Source of the DNA: DATKQY01 sp035532475
Lineage (GTDB): Bacteria > Actinomycetota > Acidimicrobiia > Acidimicrobiales > Bog-793
Length of the DNA: 64,000 bases
Assembly: GCA_035532475.1 (NCBI GenBank)
Contig: DATKQY010000059.1
Span: forward strand, 1 to 64,000
Reading direction: 5' to 3'
In this document: positions 51,347-60,456 of the stretch, piece after piece
Layout of the letters: each line of letters opens with the position of its first letter
How positions within the stretch are numbered: the stretch's first letter is position 1
The notes under the pieces: model-generated
The model's input: only the letters and a program-made list of their open reading frames with translations
The model's database searches: none
What the model was told of the DNA's origin: nothing
Made by a program: the position numbers and the translations under genes

Positions 51347-52698
51347 GCGCCTCCGCCAGCGCGACGATCGTCAGGGCGGGCCCCCGGGCGGGCGGCGGGC
51401 GCCGCCCCCGCGTCGCCGTCGTCACCGACGCCCTCTACCCCTACCACCGCGGTGGCAAGGAGATGCGCTACGAGCAGCTCCTCCCACGCCTGCAGGCGGC
51501 AGTCGACGTCGAGGTCTACACGATGCACTGGTGGCCCGAGCGGGAGACGACCCGGGTCGACCGGGGCGTCACGTACCACGCCATCTGCCCGCTGTTCCCC
51601 CTCTACGGCCCGACCCGCAGGTCGATCGTGCAGGCGATCGTGTTCGCCGTCGCGTGCCTGCGCCTGCTCGGCCGCCGCTTCGACGTCGTCGAGGCGGACC
51701 ACATGCCCTACCTGCAGCTGTTCAGCCTCCGCATCGTGACGTGGCTGCGGCGCCGGCCGCTCGTGGTGACCTGGAACGAGTTCTGGGGCCCGGAGTACTG
51801 GCGCACCTACCTCGGTCGTTGGTCCGGCGCAATCGCCTGGACGGTCGAGCGCCGGGCGATGCGGCTGCCGGACCGGATCGTCGCCATCTCGCCCCAGACC
51901 GCCGAGCGCGTGCGCGCCTTCGTCGGCGACGCCGTGGTGCAGGAGGTGCCGATGGCGATCGACCTGCAGGCGATCGCCGGGGTCGACCCGGCACCGGCCG
52001 ACGAGGCGGCCGACCTGCTCTGCGTCGGGCGCCTGCTCGAGCACAAGCGCGTCGACCTCTTCCTCGAAGCGCTCGCCCGGCTCCCCGCGACCGGCCGGGG
52101 CGCGCTCGTCGTCGGCGACGGCCCCGAGCGCGCGAGGCTCGAGGCGTTGGCACGCGACCTCGGGCTTTGCGGCCGGGTCCGGTTCCGTCCGGACGTGGTC
52201 GACCACGCCGAGGTGATCGGCCTCATGAAGGCGGCCCGCCTCGTGGTCCTCCCCTCCGAGCGCGAGGGGTTCGGCCTCGTCGCCCTCGAGGCGCTCGCCT
52301 GCGGGACGCCGGTCGTCGCGACCTCCCACCCCGACAACCACGCTCGCGTCCTCGTCGAGCGATCGGTGCGGGGCCACGTCGCCGAGCCGACGGTCGAGGG
52401 GCTGACCGGCGCCATCGAGCGGGCGCTCGCCGAGGCGAGCCCCGGTCGGACCGAGGAGTGGATCGAGGCGTTCGACTGGGGCGGCGCGACCGCGGGCTAC
52501 CTCGACTCGCTGCTCAGCGGCCTTCGCGCGCCCCCCGCCCGTCGGCCCGGTCGACCCAGGGCGGTCGCCGCCGCCACAGGGGCCAGCGAGACGTCTCCAC
52601 CTGCAGCGCCGCGTACGACGCCACGCCCGCCTGCGCGAGGGCCCGCCGTCCCGTCGACTCGGCCTCGTCCCGGCGGTACTGGGTGCTCACGGGCGTGA
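51343..52698 (+). CDS. GT4-family glycosyltransferase with antisense-overlapping tail
   Basis: A GT-B enzyme of 451 residues. PRVAVVTDALYPYHRGGKEMRYEQLLP is the N-terminal Rossmann start. LLCVGRLLEHKRVDLFLEALARLP and VLPSEREGFGLVALEALACGTPVVA (the E-x7-E donor-binding motif near residue 310) are in the C-terminal domain. Recognisable homology ends near residue 395. The rest, rich in Pro, Arg and Thr, is the antisense of the C-terminal part of the minus-strand gene at 52514-53377, which suggests a lost stop codon. Start GTG 51343 overlaps the previous gene. Confidence 0.9.
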   Translation: MSASASATIVRAGPRAGGGRRPRVAVVTDALYPYHRGGKEMRYEQLLPRLQAAVDVEVYTMHWWPERETTRVDRGVTYHAICPLFPLYGPTRRSIVQAIVFAVACLRLLGRRFDVVEADHMPYLQLFSLRIVTWLRRRPLVVTWNEFWGPEYWRTYLGRWSGAIAWTVERRAMRLPDRIVAISPQTAERVRAFVGDAVVQEVPMAIDLQAIAGVDPAPADEAADLLCVGRLLEHKRVDLFLEALARLPATGRGALVVGDGPERARLEALARDLGLCGRVRFRPDVVDHAEVIGLMKAARLVVLPSEREGFGLVALEALACGTPVVATSHPDNHARVLVERSVRGHVAEPTVEGLTGAIERALAEASPGRTEEWIEAFDWGGATAGYLDSLLSGLRAPPARRPGRPRAVAAATGASETSPPAAPRTTPRPPARGPAVPSTRPRPGGTGCSRA

Positions 52699-53377
52699 GG
52701 TGGCGCATACCGGTCGCGTCGACGACCCCGAGGCGCAGACTCTCCCCGCCGGCGGCCGCGAAGGTCGCCTCGAGCCCCCATCCCATCCCGAGCTCCTCGG
52801 GGAGGGGGAGGCAGACGCCGCGGGCCCGTGGCGAGAAGAGCACGAGCGGCCCGGACTCCACAAAGCGCGTGAGGCGGACGATCGGGGTGATCCGTTGACG
52901 GTTGAAGCGCCAGCTCGCGTAGCTGCGCGGCAGGTGGGCCGGCTGGCTCACGTCGAGGCCCGCGACCGCCGCCAGGCGGACCAGCAGCTGGAGCTGGGCC
53001 CCTGGCACGACGACGTCGTCGTCGGCGACGAGCAGCCAGCGGCCGCGATCGGTCGAGACCTCCCGCTCCAGGCGGTTGAGGAGCTCGAGGCGGCTGCCGG
53101 CGCCCGTCCCGCGGGTGGCGCCCGCCAGCTCCGCGGCCGTCCCGTCGAGGCCCCACAGCGCGACCGCCGCCCCCGGCACCTGGTCGAGCATCTGCGCCAC
53201 GGTCCTCCCGTTGCGCCGGCGGTACACGCCGATGACGTCGAGCGGCGGCACGCGCTCGTCCCTCGCCCGGAGAGCGCCGACGTGGGGGGAAAGGTGCAGG
53301 GGCTGCAGCAGCTGGCGCAGCAGCAGATCCGGCGGCACATCGCGCAGGGCCATGCGGCGGGGGCGTCCCTTCTCCAT
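52514..53377 (-). CDS. Putative glycosyltransferase (DUF707-like), antisense within the cluster
   Basis: A 287-residue protein on the strand opposite to the rest of the cluster. RGRWLLVADDDVVVPGAQLQLLVRLAAVAGLDVSQPAHLPRSYASW has a GT-A-like DDDV metal site. TRFVESGPLVLFSPRARGVCLPLPEELGMGWGLEATFAA, then LGVVDATGMRHLTPV, match proteins I know as DUF707-type or unassigned glycosyltransferases. Its 3' end overlaps the preceding GT4 gene by 185 bp, and its start lies 14 bp from the start of the next GT4 gene, so its promoter must be inside that gene. ATG 53353 is an alternative start. Confidence 0.78.
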   Translation of the reverse strand: MEKGRPRRMALRDVPPDLLLRQLLQPLHLSPHVGALRARDERVPPLDVIGVYRRRNGRTVAQMLDQVPGAAVALWGLDGTAAELAGATRGTGAGSRLELLNRLEREVSTDRGRWLLVADDDVVVPGAQLQLLVRLAAVAGLDVSQPAHLPRSYASWRFNRQRITPIVRLTRFVESGPLVLFSPRARGVCLPLPEELGMGWGLEATFAAAGGESLRLGVVDATGMRHLTPVSTQYRRDEAESTGRRALAQAGVASYAALQVETSRWPLWRRRPPWVDRADGRGAREGR

Positions 53378-53391
53378 CGATCGGGCGGTGG

Positions 53392-54594
53392 GTGACGGTG
53401 CAGCCGTCGACCGTGCAGCCCGCTGAGCGCCCGGACGCTCGGCGCCGGCACCCGGCCGGCGCGAGCGACGCGCTGCGCGTTCTCTTCATCGCACCCTACC
53501 CACCGGCGCGCGACGGCATCGGCAACTACACCGCCGAGCTCGCGGGAGCGCTGCGCACCTCGCACTGCGAGGTCGCGGTCGTCACCCCCGAGCCCGTGGC
53601 GGGCCCGCCGGACGCCCGGCTCCTCGGCAGCCTCGGCGGCGACCCCGTCGCGCGCCTCGCGTCGGCCGTGACCACGTGGGCGCCGGACGTCGTCCACGTG
53701 CAGTTCGCCGTGGCGGCCTTCGGGCGGCGCGTCCCGGAGCTGCTGCGGCTGCTCGGCGGGATCCGGAGCCGGACGGTCGTCACCGCGCACGAGGTCACCC
53801 GCGACCTCGCCCGCCTCGGCCCGATCGGCCGGGTGCTCTATCGCCGCGTCGCGGGGCGCGCCGACTGCCTCGTGGTCCACACCGACGCCGCCGCCGGAGC
53901 GCTCGCGCAGCTCGGGGTCGACGCGCCGATCGAGGTGCTCGCCCATCCGGTGCTCCCGGTGCCGCCCGGCACCACCGACGAGGGCGAGCTGCGCCGGCGC
54001 TTTGGCCTGCTCGAGCGCGAGGTCCTGCTCACGTTCGGCTTCGTGCACCCGCACAAGGGTCTCGACGACCTGGTGGCGGCGTTCGCCGCCGCCCGGCGGG
54101 GCGCCGCGCAGGGCCTCGACCGCTTCGCGATCGTGGTCGCCGGGGACGTGCGCCGGCGCTCCGGCGCCTTCCGCCTGCTGGAGCTCGCCGACCGGTGGCA
54201 CGCCGCACGGGTCCGGCGCGCCGTACGCCGCCTCGGGCTGTCGGACAGGACGGTGTTCACCGGCTACGTGCCCGACGGCGAGGTCGCGGCCTGGTTCCGC
54301 GTGGCGCACGTGGCGGTGCTGCCGTACCGCAAGATCGAGCAGAGCGGTGTGCTGAGCCTGGCCCGAGCCCTCGAGGTGCCGGTCATCGCGAGCGACGCCG
54401 GCGGCCTCGCCGGCGGCTGCTCGCCGGCGTGGAGCTACCCCGCCGGCGACCGCACGTCCCTCGCCGGCCTCCTCCGCCGCCTGGAGCTCGAGCGCCCCCC
54501 GCCGGTCGAGGCCGGCGGCGCCCGGGACCTGGCCTCCTTCGCCGGGGCGACGCTGGCCATCTACCGCGACGCCGGCGCGCCGGCGCGCCCTTAG
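53392..54594 (+). CDS. GT4-family glycosyltransferase
   Basis: A 400-residue GT-B enzyme. ALRVLFIAPYPPARDGIGNYTAELAGAL is the acceptor-domain loop. VVHTDAAAGALAQLG and LLTFGFVHPHKGLDDLVAAF mark the linker and donor domain. The donor motif is SGVLSLARALEVPVIASDAGGLAGG, lacking the usual first Glu of E-x7-E but keeping the overall segment. GTG 53392 is the likely start. The next glycosyltransferase follows 14 bp downstream. Confidence 0.9.
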   Translation: MTVQPSTVQPAERPDARRRHPAGASDALRVLFIAPYPPARDGIGNYTAELAGALRTSHCEVAVVTPEPVAGPPDARLLGSLGGDPVARLASAVTTWAPDVVHVQFAVAAFGRRVPELLRLLGGIRSRTVVTAHEVTRDLARLGPIGRVLYRRVAGRADCLVVHTDAAAGALAQLGVDAPIEVLAHPVLPVPPGTTDEGELRRRFGLLEREVLLTFGFVHPHKGLDDLVAAFAAARRGAAQGLDRFAIVVAGDVRRRSGAFRLLELADRWHAARVRRAVRRLGLSDRTVFTGYVPDGEVAAWFRVAHVAVLPYRKIEQSGVLSLARALEVPVIASDAGGLAGGCSPAWSYPAGDRTSLAGLLRRLELERPPPVEAGGARDLASFAGATLAIYRDAGAPARP

Positions 54595-54608
54595 CGCGGA
54601 GCACCCGG

Positions 54609-55664
54609 ATGACCCTCGGCACCCACGACCCGGCCGCGCGCCTCGGCTCCGGAGCGCCCCCGGCATCGACCGGCCCGACGGGCGCGTCGTCGCCCGAGCG
54701 CGAGCTGCCGGCGGCACGCCGGCTCGTCGCCTCCTTCGTCGTCATCGCGTTCAACGAGGCGCTCGGCATCGAGGCCTGCCTGCGCTCGATCGAGGCCCAG
54801 GCCGACCTCGGCGCGCACGAGATCGTCGTCGTCGACGACGGCTCGACCGACCTGAGCGCGGTGGTCCTCTCCGGCCTGCGGGCCGAGCTGGCGCACCTGC
54901 GGGTGGTGGAGCTCGGGCGCAACCGCGGGCGGGGGGCGGCGCGCGCCGCGGGGATCCGCGCCGCCATCGGGCCGCTCATCGCCATGGTCGACGCCGACGT
55001 CGTGCTGCCGCAGGACTGGTGGCGGCGGTGCCGCCAGGCGCTCGAGCGCTGCGACGTGGCGAGCGGCATCGCGGTGCCAGACGGCGACGTCGCCTACCTC
55101 GCCCGCCGCTTCGGGCTGGCGGCGAAGCCCGTCGACCACACGACGCCGACGCCGGGGAGCAACGCCGTGTTCCGCCGGACGGTCTTCGACAAGGTCGCCT
55201 ACGACGCCGACCTGCGCGAGGGCGAGGACGTCGCCCTCGACCACCAGATGGCCGCCGCCGGCGTGCCGAGGCGCGTGCTTCGCGACCTGATCGTCGACCA
55301 CCGCGAGCGCAAGTCGCTCGCCGAGACGCTGGCCTGGCTGTTCCGCAGCGGCATCGGCGCCTCGCGCCAGCTGGAACGCTACCGGCGCGTGCGCGGGCCG
55401 GACCGCGCCTTCGCCCTCGTCACCGTGGTCTTCGCCGCCGCCGGACTGCCGTGCCGGCGCGCCCGGCGGGCACGCCTAGCTGCGTCCGGCACGGTCCTGA
55501 TCGGCGTCGCCGGGGCGCACGTGCGGGCGAAGTTCGTCTTCCGCCGACGCGACGCCGGCCGCTACCTCGCCGCCGTCGTGACCGACGCCGGCCTGCTCAG
55601 CGCCTACTTCGCCGGCCGGTTGGTCGGCCACGCCCGGCTGCGCCAGGGCCGGGGGGCGTCATGA
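54609..55664 (+). CDS. GT2-family glycosyltransferase
   Basis: A 351-residue GT-A enzyme. VASFVVIAFNEALGIEACLRSI, EIVVVDDGSTDLSAVVL, LGRNRGRGAARAAGIRA and MVDADVVLP (metal site) are canonical. The acceptor side has TPTPGSNAVFRRTVFDKVAYDADLREGEDVALDHQMAA. One or two weakly hydrophobic segments near the C-terminus could attach it to the membrane. The first 35 residues are disordered. The stop overlaps the deacetylase start as ATGA. Confidence 0.9.
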   Translation: MTLGTHDPAARLGSGAPPASTGPTGASSPERELPAARRLVASFVVIAFNEALGIEACLRSIEAQADLGAHEIVVVDDGSTDLSAVVLSGLRAELAHLRVVELGRNRGRGAARAAGIRAAIGPLIAMVDADVVLPQDWWRRCRQALERCDVASGIAVPDGDVAYLARRFGLAAKPVDHTTPTPGSNAVFRRTVFDKVAYDADLREGEDVALDHQMAAAGVPRRVLRDLIVDHRERKSLAETLAWLFRSGIGASRQLERYRRVRGPDRAFALVTVVFAAAGLPCRRARRARLAASGTVLIGVAGAHVRAKFVFRRRDAGRYLAAVVTDAGLLSAYFAGRLVGHARLRQGRGAS

Positions 55665-56584
55665 GGCCGGGGAGGCCGCGTCCGGTGCTCGTGACCTTTG
55701 ACTACGAGGGTTGCTGGGGCATGCCGTTCGAGGCCCGCTACGACCAGGATCGCAGCACGGGCGAGATCCTCCGGGTCCTCGCCGCCCACGGCGTCGCGGC
55801 GGTCTTCTTCGTCGTCGGCAAGCTCGCCGAGGAGCGGCCCGACCTCGTGAAGGAGCTGTTCGCGCGCGGTCACCAGATCGGGCTCCACGGCTACCGCCAC
55901 GAGCACTTCGAGCTGCTCACACCGCCGGCGCGCGCCGAGCTGCGCGCCGAGCTCGAGGGGGCGTGCCGCGCCGTCGAGGCCGTCACCGGCGAGCGACCCG
56001 TCGCCTACCGCTCCCCCTACCTGCTCGGGAGGCGCCACCACGACGACGGCCTGGCGCCGTTGCTCGCCGCCACGGGGTTCGGCTGGACGAGCGACCGCGA
56101 GGTGCGCTTTTGCGAGGAGCTGTTCCGTCCCGACCGCGTGCCCCTCCGCCCGGTGCGCGCGGCCGCGGCGCGGGCCGGCCTCTTCGGGGACCGCGGGCTC
56201 GGCGCGCTCGCGGCGGTCGCGCTGAACGCCGCCCATCTCGGGCGCGAGACGGCGCTCCCGGGCGCTTGGGGACGCGCCCGCTGGCTGCTCGGTGGACGCC
56301 GACCCTTCCGACGCGCCGGCCTGTGGGAGGTCGCCCTCCAGGCGCCGCTCGACTGCGACCTGCTCGGGCTGGCGCGCCCCGACGAGGACACGCCGGAGGA
56401 GATGCTCGACTTCGCCGCCGAACGGCTGGCCGGCGGGTGCGAGCGCGCCGGCGAGCCGTACGTGCTCAGCTTCCACGACTGGATCGTCGGCACGAAGAAC
56501 CGCCCCCGGCTGCTCGACGAGGTGTTCGCACGGCTCGGCGCCCTCGGCGCGCCGCTGGTCGACGCCGTGGGCTGGCGGCCATGA
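55661..56584 (+). CDS. Polysaccharide deacetylase (NodB domain)
   Basis: A 307-residue carbohydrate esterase family 4-like protein without a signal peptide. LVTFDYEGCWGM is motif 1, with Asp-Tyr-Glu replacing the usual Asp-Asp. GHQIGLHGYRHEHFELL is motif 2 with two metal His. RSPYLLG is motif 3. YVLSFHDWIVGTKNR is motif 5 with a Leu/His pair. It likely removes acetyl or other groups from lipid-linked or nucleotide sugars in the cytoplasm (inference). ATG 55661 overlaps the previous gene and its stop overlaps the next. Confidence 0.88.
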   Translation: MRPGRPRPVLVTFDYEGCWGMPFEARYDQDRSTGEILRVLAAHGVAAVFFVVGKLAEERPDLVKELFARGHQIGLHGYRHEHFELLTPPARAELRAELEGACRAVEAVTGERPVAYRSPYLLGRRHHDDGLAPLLAATGFGWTSDREVRFCEELFRPDRVPLRPVRAAAARAGLFGDRGLGALAAVALNAAHLGRETALPGAWGRARWLLGGRRPFRRAGLWEVALQAPLDCDLLGLARPDEDTPEEMLDFAAERLAGGCERAGEPYVLSFHDWIVGTKNRPRLLDEVFARLGALGAPLVDAVGWRP

Positions 56585-57654
56585 CGATCGCTCCCCGACC
56601 GCCGCTCGGCGCCGAGACGCCCCCGCGGCCGCGCTGCAGCGTCGTCGTGTGCACGCTCAACGGAGGGAGGCGCCTCGCCACGGTGCTCGACGCGCTCCGC
56701 CGCCAGACGGTCGCCGCCGAGCTGCAGCTCGTCGTCGTCGACGACGGGTCGAGCGACGACAGCGCCGCGCTGGCCGAGGCCCACGGCGCCGAGGTGGTGC
56801 GCCACCCGGCGAACCGCGGGCTCGCCGCGGCGCGAAACACCGGCGTGGCGGCGTCGCGCGCGCCCGTCGTCGCCTTCCTCGACGACGACTGCGAGCCGGA
56901 GCCGGAGTGGGCGGGGCGACTCCTCGCGGCGTTCGCCGACGCGGGCCCCGGCGTCGTCGGCGTCGGCGGTCCCGCCGTGGTCGCCGGCCGGGGCCGGTAC
57001 CTGGTGGGGTACCTCGAGCGCAACAACCCGCTCGAGCCGCTCGAGCTCGACCTCGCGACGAGCACCGCGCCCGGCTACCGCTTCCTGCGCTACCTGCGGC
57101 GTGGTGCCACCCCGGCCCCCGGCGGGGTGCGGGCCGTGTACTCGCTCGTCGGCGCCAACATGGGCTTCCGCCTCGACGCCCTCGTCGCCGTCGGCGGCTT
57201 CGACGAGCGGTTCAGGTTCGGCGCCGAAGAGCTCGACGCCTGCCTTCGGCTGCGGGACCGCTTCGGGCCGGGCGCGCTCTTCTTCGAGCCGTCGGCGGTC
57301 GTCCGTCACCACTTCGACACCCGGCCGGCGGCGCTGCTGCGCCGCCACCGCGCCTACGGCGTCGGCGTCGCCCGGCTCCGGCGCAAGCGGCCGGAGCTGC
57401 CACCGACCTTCTACCCCTTCCCCCTCCTCGTCGCCGGGATGCTCGGCCGCTCGCGCCACGGCCGGAGCTGGCTCCTCGGCGCGGCGCTCCTGCCGCAGCT
57501 GCTCTTCGTACGGGGGCTGCGGGCCGCGGCGGCGGCGCGCTCGGCGTGGCCGCTGCTCGACTGCTACGTCCGCCTCGCCGAGGAGGCGAGCACCGACCTC
57601 GGCGTCGCGGCGGGCACGTGGCGCTACCGGAGCTGGGAGCCGACCGATGCCTGA
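56581..57654 (+). CDS. GT2-family glycosyltransferase
   Basis: A 357-residue GT-A enzyme. CSVVVCTLNGGRRLATVLDAL, LVVVDDGSSDDSAALA and RGLAAARNTGVAASRAPVVAFLDDDCEPEPEW (metal site DDD) are standard. GANMGFRLDALVAVGGFDERFRFGAEELDACLRLRDRF is the catalytic ED motif region, with EELD replacing ED. The C-terminal 80 residues contain hydrophobic stretches that may sit on the membrane. ATG 56581 overlaps the deacetylase stop as ATGA, so it is coupled to it. Confidence 0.9.
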   Translation: MTIAPRPPLGAETPPRPRCSVVVCTLNGGRRLATVLDALRRQTVAAELQLVVVDDGSSDDSAALAEAHGAEVVRHPANRGLAAARNTGVAASRAPVVAFLDDDCEPEPEWAGRLLAAFADAGPGVVGVGGPAVVAGRGRYLVGYLERNNPLEPLELDLATSTAPGYRFLRYLRRGATPAPGGVRAVYSLVGANMGFRLDALVAVGGFDERFRFGAEELDACLRLRDRFGPGALFFEPSAVVRHHFDTRPAALLRRHRAYGVGVARLRRKRPELPPTFYPFPLLVAGMLGRSRHGRSWLLGAALLPQLLFVRGLRAAAAARSAWPLLDCYVRLAEEASTDLGVAAGTWRYRSWEPTDA

Positions 57655-58186
57655 GCACGGCGTCCTTCCGACCGACACCCTCAGCGTCGACCCCGCCCCG
57701 GACCGCCCCGATCCGGGCGCGGGGACCGAGCAACACGAGCGCGAGCCGCGCCGGCACCGCGGTGGGATGGTGGTCGTCCTCGTGCTCGCCGCGGCGCTGC
57801 TCCTCCTCGCTGAGAGCGGCGCCGGGCGGGGCGTCCTTCGGGCGGCGGGCCTGTCGCAGCAGCGGACGGGCTACGCCTCGCTCTCCCTCTCCGACCCCGC
57901 CGGCGCGCCGACGACGCTCGGTCCCGGAAACGAGCTCGACCTGCGCTTCGCGCTGCACAGCGCCGAGACGTCGACGCGCTCGTTCACCTGGAGCGCCGCG
58001 ACGTGGGCCGGCGGGGTGCAGCACCCCCTGGCGGGCGGCTCCGTCGAGCTCGTCCCGGGCCAGACCGCCCTCATCGCCCGCACCGTGCACGTGCCGTGCA
58101 CCGGACGGCGGGTGGCGGTGCACGTCACGCTCGTCGGCACGTCCACCGGGATCGACCTGTGGTTGGCATGTCCACGGCGACGGTGA
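57647..58186 (+). CDS. Small membrane-anchored hypothetical protein
   Basis: A 179-residue protein with a 38-residue hydrophilic N-terminus, one membrane helix (GGMVVVLVLAAALLLLAES) and an outer domain with beta-strand character (YASLSLSDPAG...LDLRFALHS...VPGQTALIARTVHVPC). It is probably a type II membrane protein facing outside. It overlaps the previous gene by 8 bp and the next by 19 bp, so it is part of the same unit, likely a partner of the large membrane protein that follows (inference). No family is recognised. Confidence 0.65.
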   Translation: MPEHGVLPTDTLSVDPAPDRPDPGAGTEQHEREPRRHRGGMVVVLVLAAALLLLAESGAGRGVLRAAGLSQQRTGYASLSLSDPAGAPTTLGPGNELDLRFALHSAETSTRSFTWSAATWAGGVQHPLAGGSVELVPGQTALIARTVHVPCTGRRVAVHVTLVGTSTGIDLWLACPRRR

Positions 58187-60456
58187 CGCTGCGGGCGGCG
58201 CCGAGCGCGCCCGCCCACCTCCCCGCCGCCCGCCGTCGCGCGCCGCTGCCACCCGCCTGGGTCGGCCTGCTCGTCGTGCTCGACCTCGCCGTCGCGGGCT
58301 CGGGGCTGTGGCTCGGCCGGGTCGTCGCCGCCGTGCTGGTCGCCCTCCTCCCCGGCCAGCTCGCGCTGCAGGCCCTGCGGGTACCGGCGGCCTCCGTCCG
58401 CCGCTTCCCCGTGTACCTCGTCGCGAGCAGCGTCGTCGTGCTGCTCGCGACCGGGCTCGGGGTCGACCTCGTCGGCCCGCTGCTCGGCGCGCACGCGCCG
58501 CTCCGCCGCCTTCCCCTCACCGTCGCGCTCGACGTCGTCATCGCCCTGCTCGGCCTGGCGGGCCGCCGCGCCCCCCGCAGCTGCCGGGTGGTGGGCGCCG
58601 ACGTCGTCGCGCGGGCGCGCTGGCTGTGGCCGCTCTTGTGGCCGCTCGCCTCGATCGCCGCCGCCGCACGCCTCGACGCCGGACGGGGCAACACCGTGGC
58701 GGTGGCGGTCCTCGTCGCCGTCGCCCTGCTCGTGCCGGCGTGCGCCGTGGCGGCGCCACGGATGCACCGCCAGCACCTCTCGCTCGTCGTCTACGGCGCG
58801 GGCCTGGCCGTGATGCTGCTCACGAGCATGCGGACCGCCTACGTGGTCGGCTACGACATCAGCAGCGAGTACGCCGACTTCCACCGGACCGTGACGAGCG
58901 GCGTCTGGCACGGCGGCCACCTCGGGCCGTACGAGGCGATGCTCAGCCTGACCGTGCTGCCGGCGTCGCTGCACGCGCTCGTCGGCGGCCAGGACGTCTT
59001 CATCTTCAAGCTGTTCTACCCGGCGCTGTTCGCGCTCTTCCCGGTGGCGGTCTTCTGGCTCGCCTCCTGGATCCTCTCCCGGCGCGGGGCGTTCGTCGCC
59101 GCCGCGGTCGTCCTCGTCCAGTACTACTTCTTCCAGCAGCAGCCCGAGATCGCCCGCCAGGAGATCGGCCTGCTCGTCTTCGCCGCGCTCGTCGGGGCGC
59201 TGCTCGACCGCTCGCTCGGGCGGCCGGCCCAGCTGGCGCTCGTCGCCACGCTCGCGGCGGCACTGGTCGTGTGCCACTACTCGACGAGCTACGTGGCGAT
59301 CGTCGAGTGCCTCAGCGTCGCCCTGCTCGCCGGGCTCGGCTCGCTGAGCCGAGCCCGGCGCGTGCCGGCGCTGCCCTGGCTCGTGGCCGCGCTGGTGACG
59401 GCCGGCGTGGCCGTTGCCTGGTACGTGCCGGTGACCCACTCGACGAGCAACCTGACGTTCGTGGCCCAGACCTTCAAGCGCAAGGGGATCGCCATCCTGC
59501 CCGGCCGGCAAAAGGGTGAGAGCGTCTTCAGCGCCTACTTCAACGGGGTCCGGCAGGCGCCGCCCACCGTCGCCTCCTACCAGCGCGACATCGCCACCCT
59601 CTACGGGCGCTACGAGCGCTTCATCGTGCCGCTGCCCGGCGCCACCGCGCCCCGATTCGACCTGCGGCCGGCGGCGAGCGCCGACCTCTCGGGTCGCTTC
59701 CCGGGGCTCGCCGGAGGCCTCAGCACCGCCGAGCTGGTCATCCAGCAGGCGGTCAACGCCCTCGGCGCCCTCGGCGCCCTCGTCCTCGCGCTGCGCCGTC
59801 GCAGCGGCGTCGTCGCCCGCGCCATCGGCTACGCAGGTCTCGCCGCCACCGCGGTGCTGGCGGCGAGCCGGCTGAGCGGCACGGTCGCCGCCGACTACAA
59901 CTCGTCACGCCTCTTCCTCCAGTGCCTGCTCGTGTACGCCGTCGCCGAGGTCGCCCTCATCGAGACGGCGCTCGCCCGCTGGCGCGCGCTGCGGGTCCTG
60001 CGTCCCGTCGCGCTCTGCGGCTTCGCCCTCGCGCTCGCCGTCGCCTTCCTCGCCAACTCCGGGCTCTCGGCGCCGCTCGTCGGCGGGGGACCCCCGTTCG
60101 TGCTCTACAACGCCGGTGAGGACTTCAACCGGCTCGACGTGAGCGCGCCCGAGCAGGCGGCCGCCGAGTGGCTCGCCTCGGCGGTCCCCGCGAAGCGGGT
60201 CGTCTACGCCGACAACTACGGGGTGCTGCGCCTCGACGAGTTCACCCCGTTGAACCAGGCGGTCTTCACCGCGATCACCCCGCGCACGCTCGACCAGCAC
60301 GCCTGGGTCTACGCCACCCGCTCGAACGTCGTCGGACACCTGACGTGGGGCCAGACGAGCCACGGCCAGCTCGACGTCGCCTTCCCGGCGTCGTTCCTCG
60401 CCGACGAGTACGACGTCGTCTACTCGAGCGGGACCACCGAGGTGTTCCACCGTTGA
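58168..60456 (+). CDS. Large polytopic membrane protein, DUF2206-like
   Basis: A 762-residue protein with at least 12 hydrophobic helices. GYDISSEYADFHRTVTSGVW, VFIFKLFYPALFALFPVAVFWLASW, QQQPEIARQEIGLLVFAALVGALLD and VVCHYSTSYVAIV match DUF2206 membrane proteins seen in polysaccharide and glycoprotein loci of archaea and actinomycetes, which resemble GT-C glycosyltransferases. A soluble segment near residue 690-760 is outside the membrane. It is a candidate polymerase or lipid-sugar transferase; I infer this from position only. It overlaps the previous and following genes. Confidence 0.78.
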   Translation: MSTATVTLRAAPSAPAHLPAARRRAPLPPAWVGLLVVLDLAVAGSGLWLGRVVAAVLVALLPGQLALQALRVPAASVRRFPVYLVASSVVVLLATGLGVDLVGPLLGAHAPLRRLPLTVALDVVIALLGLAGRRAPRSCRVVGADVVARARWLWPLLWPLASIAAAARLDAGRGNTVAVAVLVAVALLVPACAVAAPRMHRQHLSLVVYGAGLAVMLLTSMRTAYVVGYDISSEYADFHRTVTSGVWHGGHLGPYEAMLSLTVLPASLHALVGGQDVFIFKLFYPALFALFPVAVFWLASWILSRRGAFVAAAVVLVQYYFFQQQPEIARQEIGLLVFAALVGALLDRSLGRPAQLALVATLAAALVVCHYSTSYVAIVECLSVALLAGLGSLSRARRVPALPWLVAALVTAGVAVAWYVPVTHSTSNLTFVAQTFKRKGIAILPGRQKGESVFSAYFNGVRQAPPTVASYQRDIATLYGRYERFIVPLPGATAPRFDLRPAASADLSGRFPGLAGGLSTAELVIQQAVNALGALGALVLALRRRSGVVARAIGYAGLAATAVLAASRLSGTVAADYNSSRLFLQCLLVYAVAEVALIETALARWRALRVLRPVALCGFALALAVAFLANSGLSAPLVGGGPPFVLYNAGEDFNRLDVSAPEQAAAEWLASAVPAKRVVYADNYGVLRLDEFTPLNQAVFTAITPRTLDQHAWVYATRSNVVGHLTWGQTSHGQLDVAFPASFLADEYDVVYSSGTTEVFHR

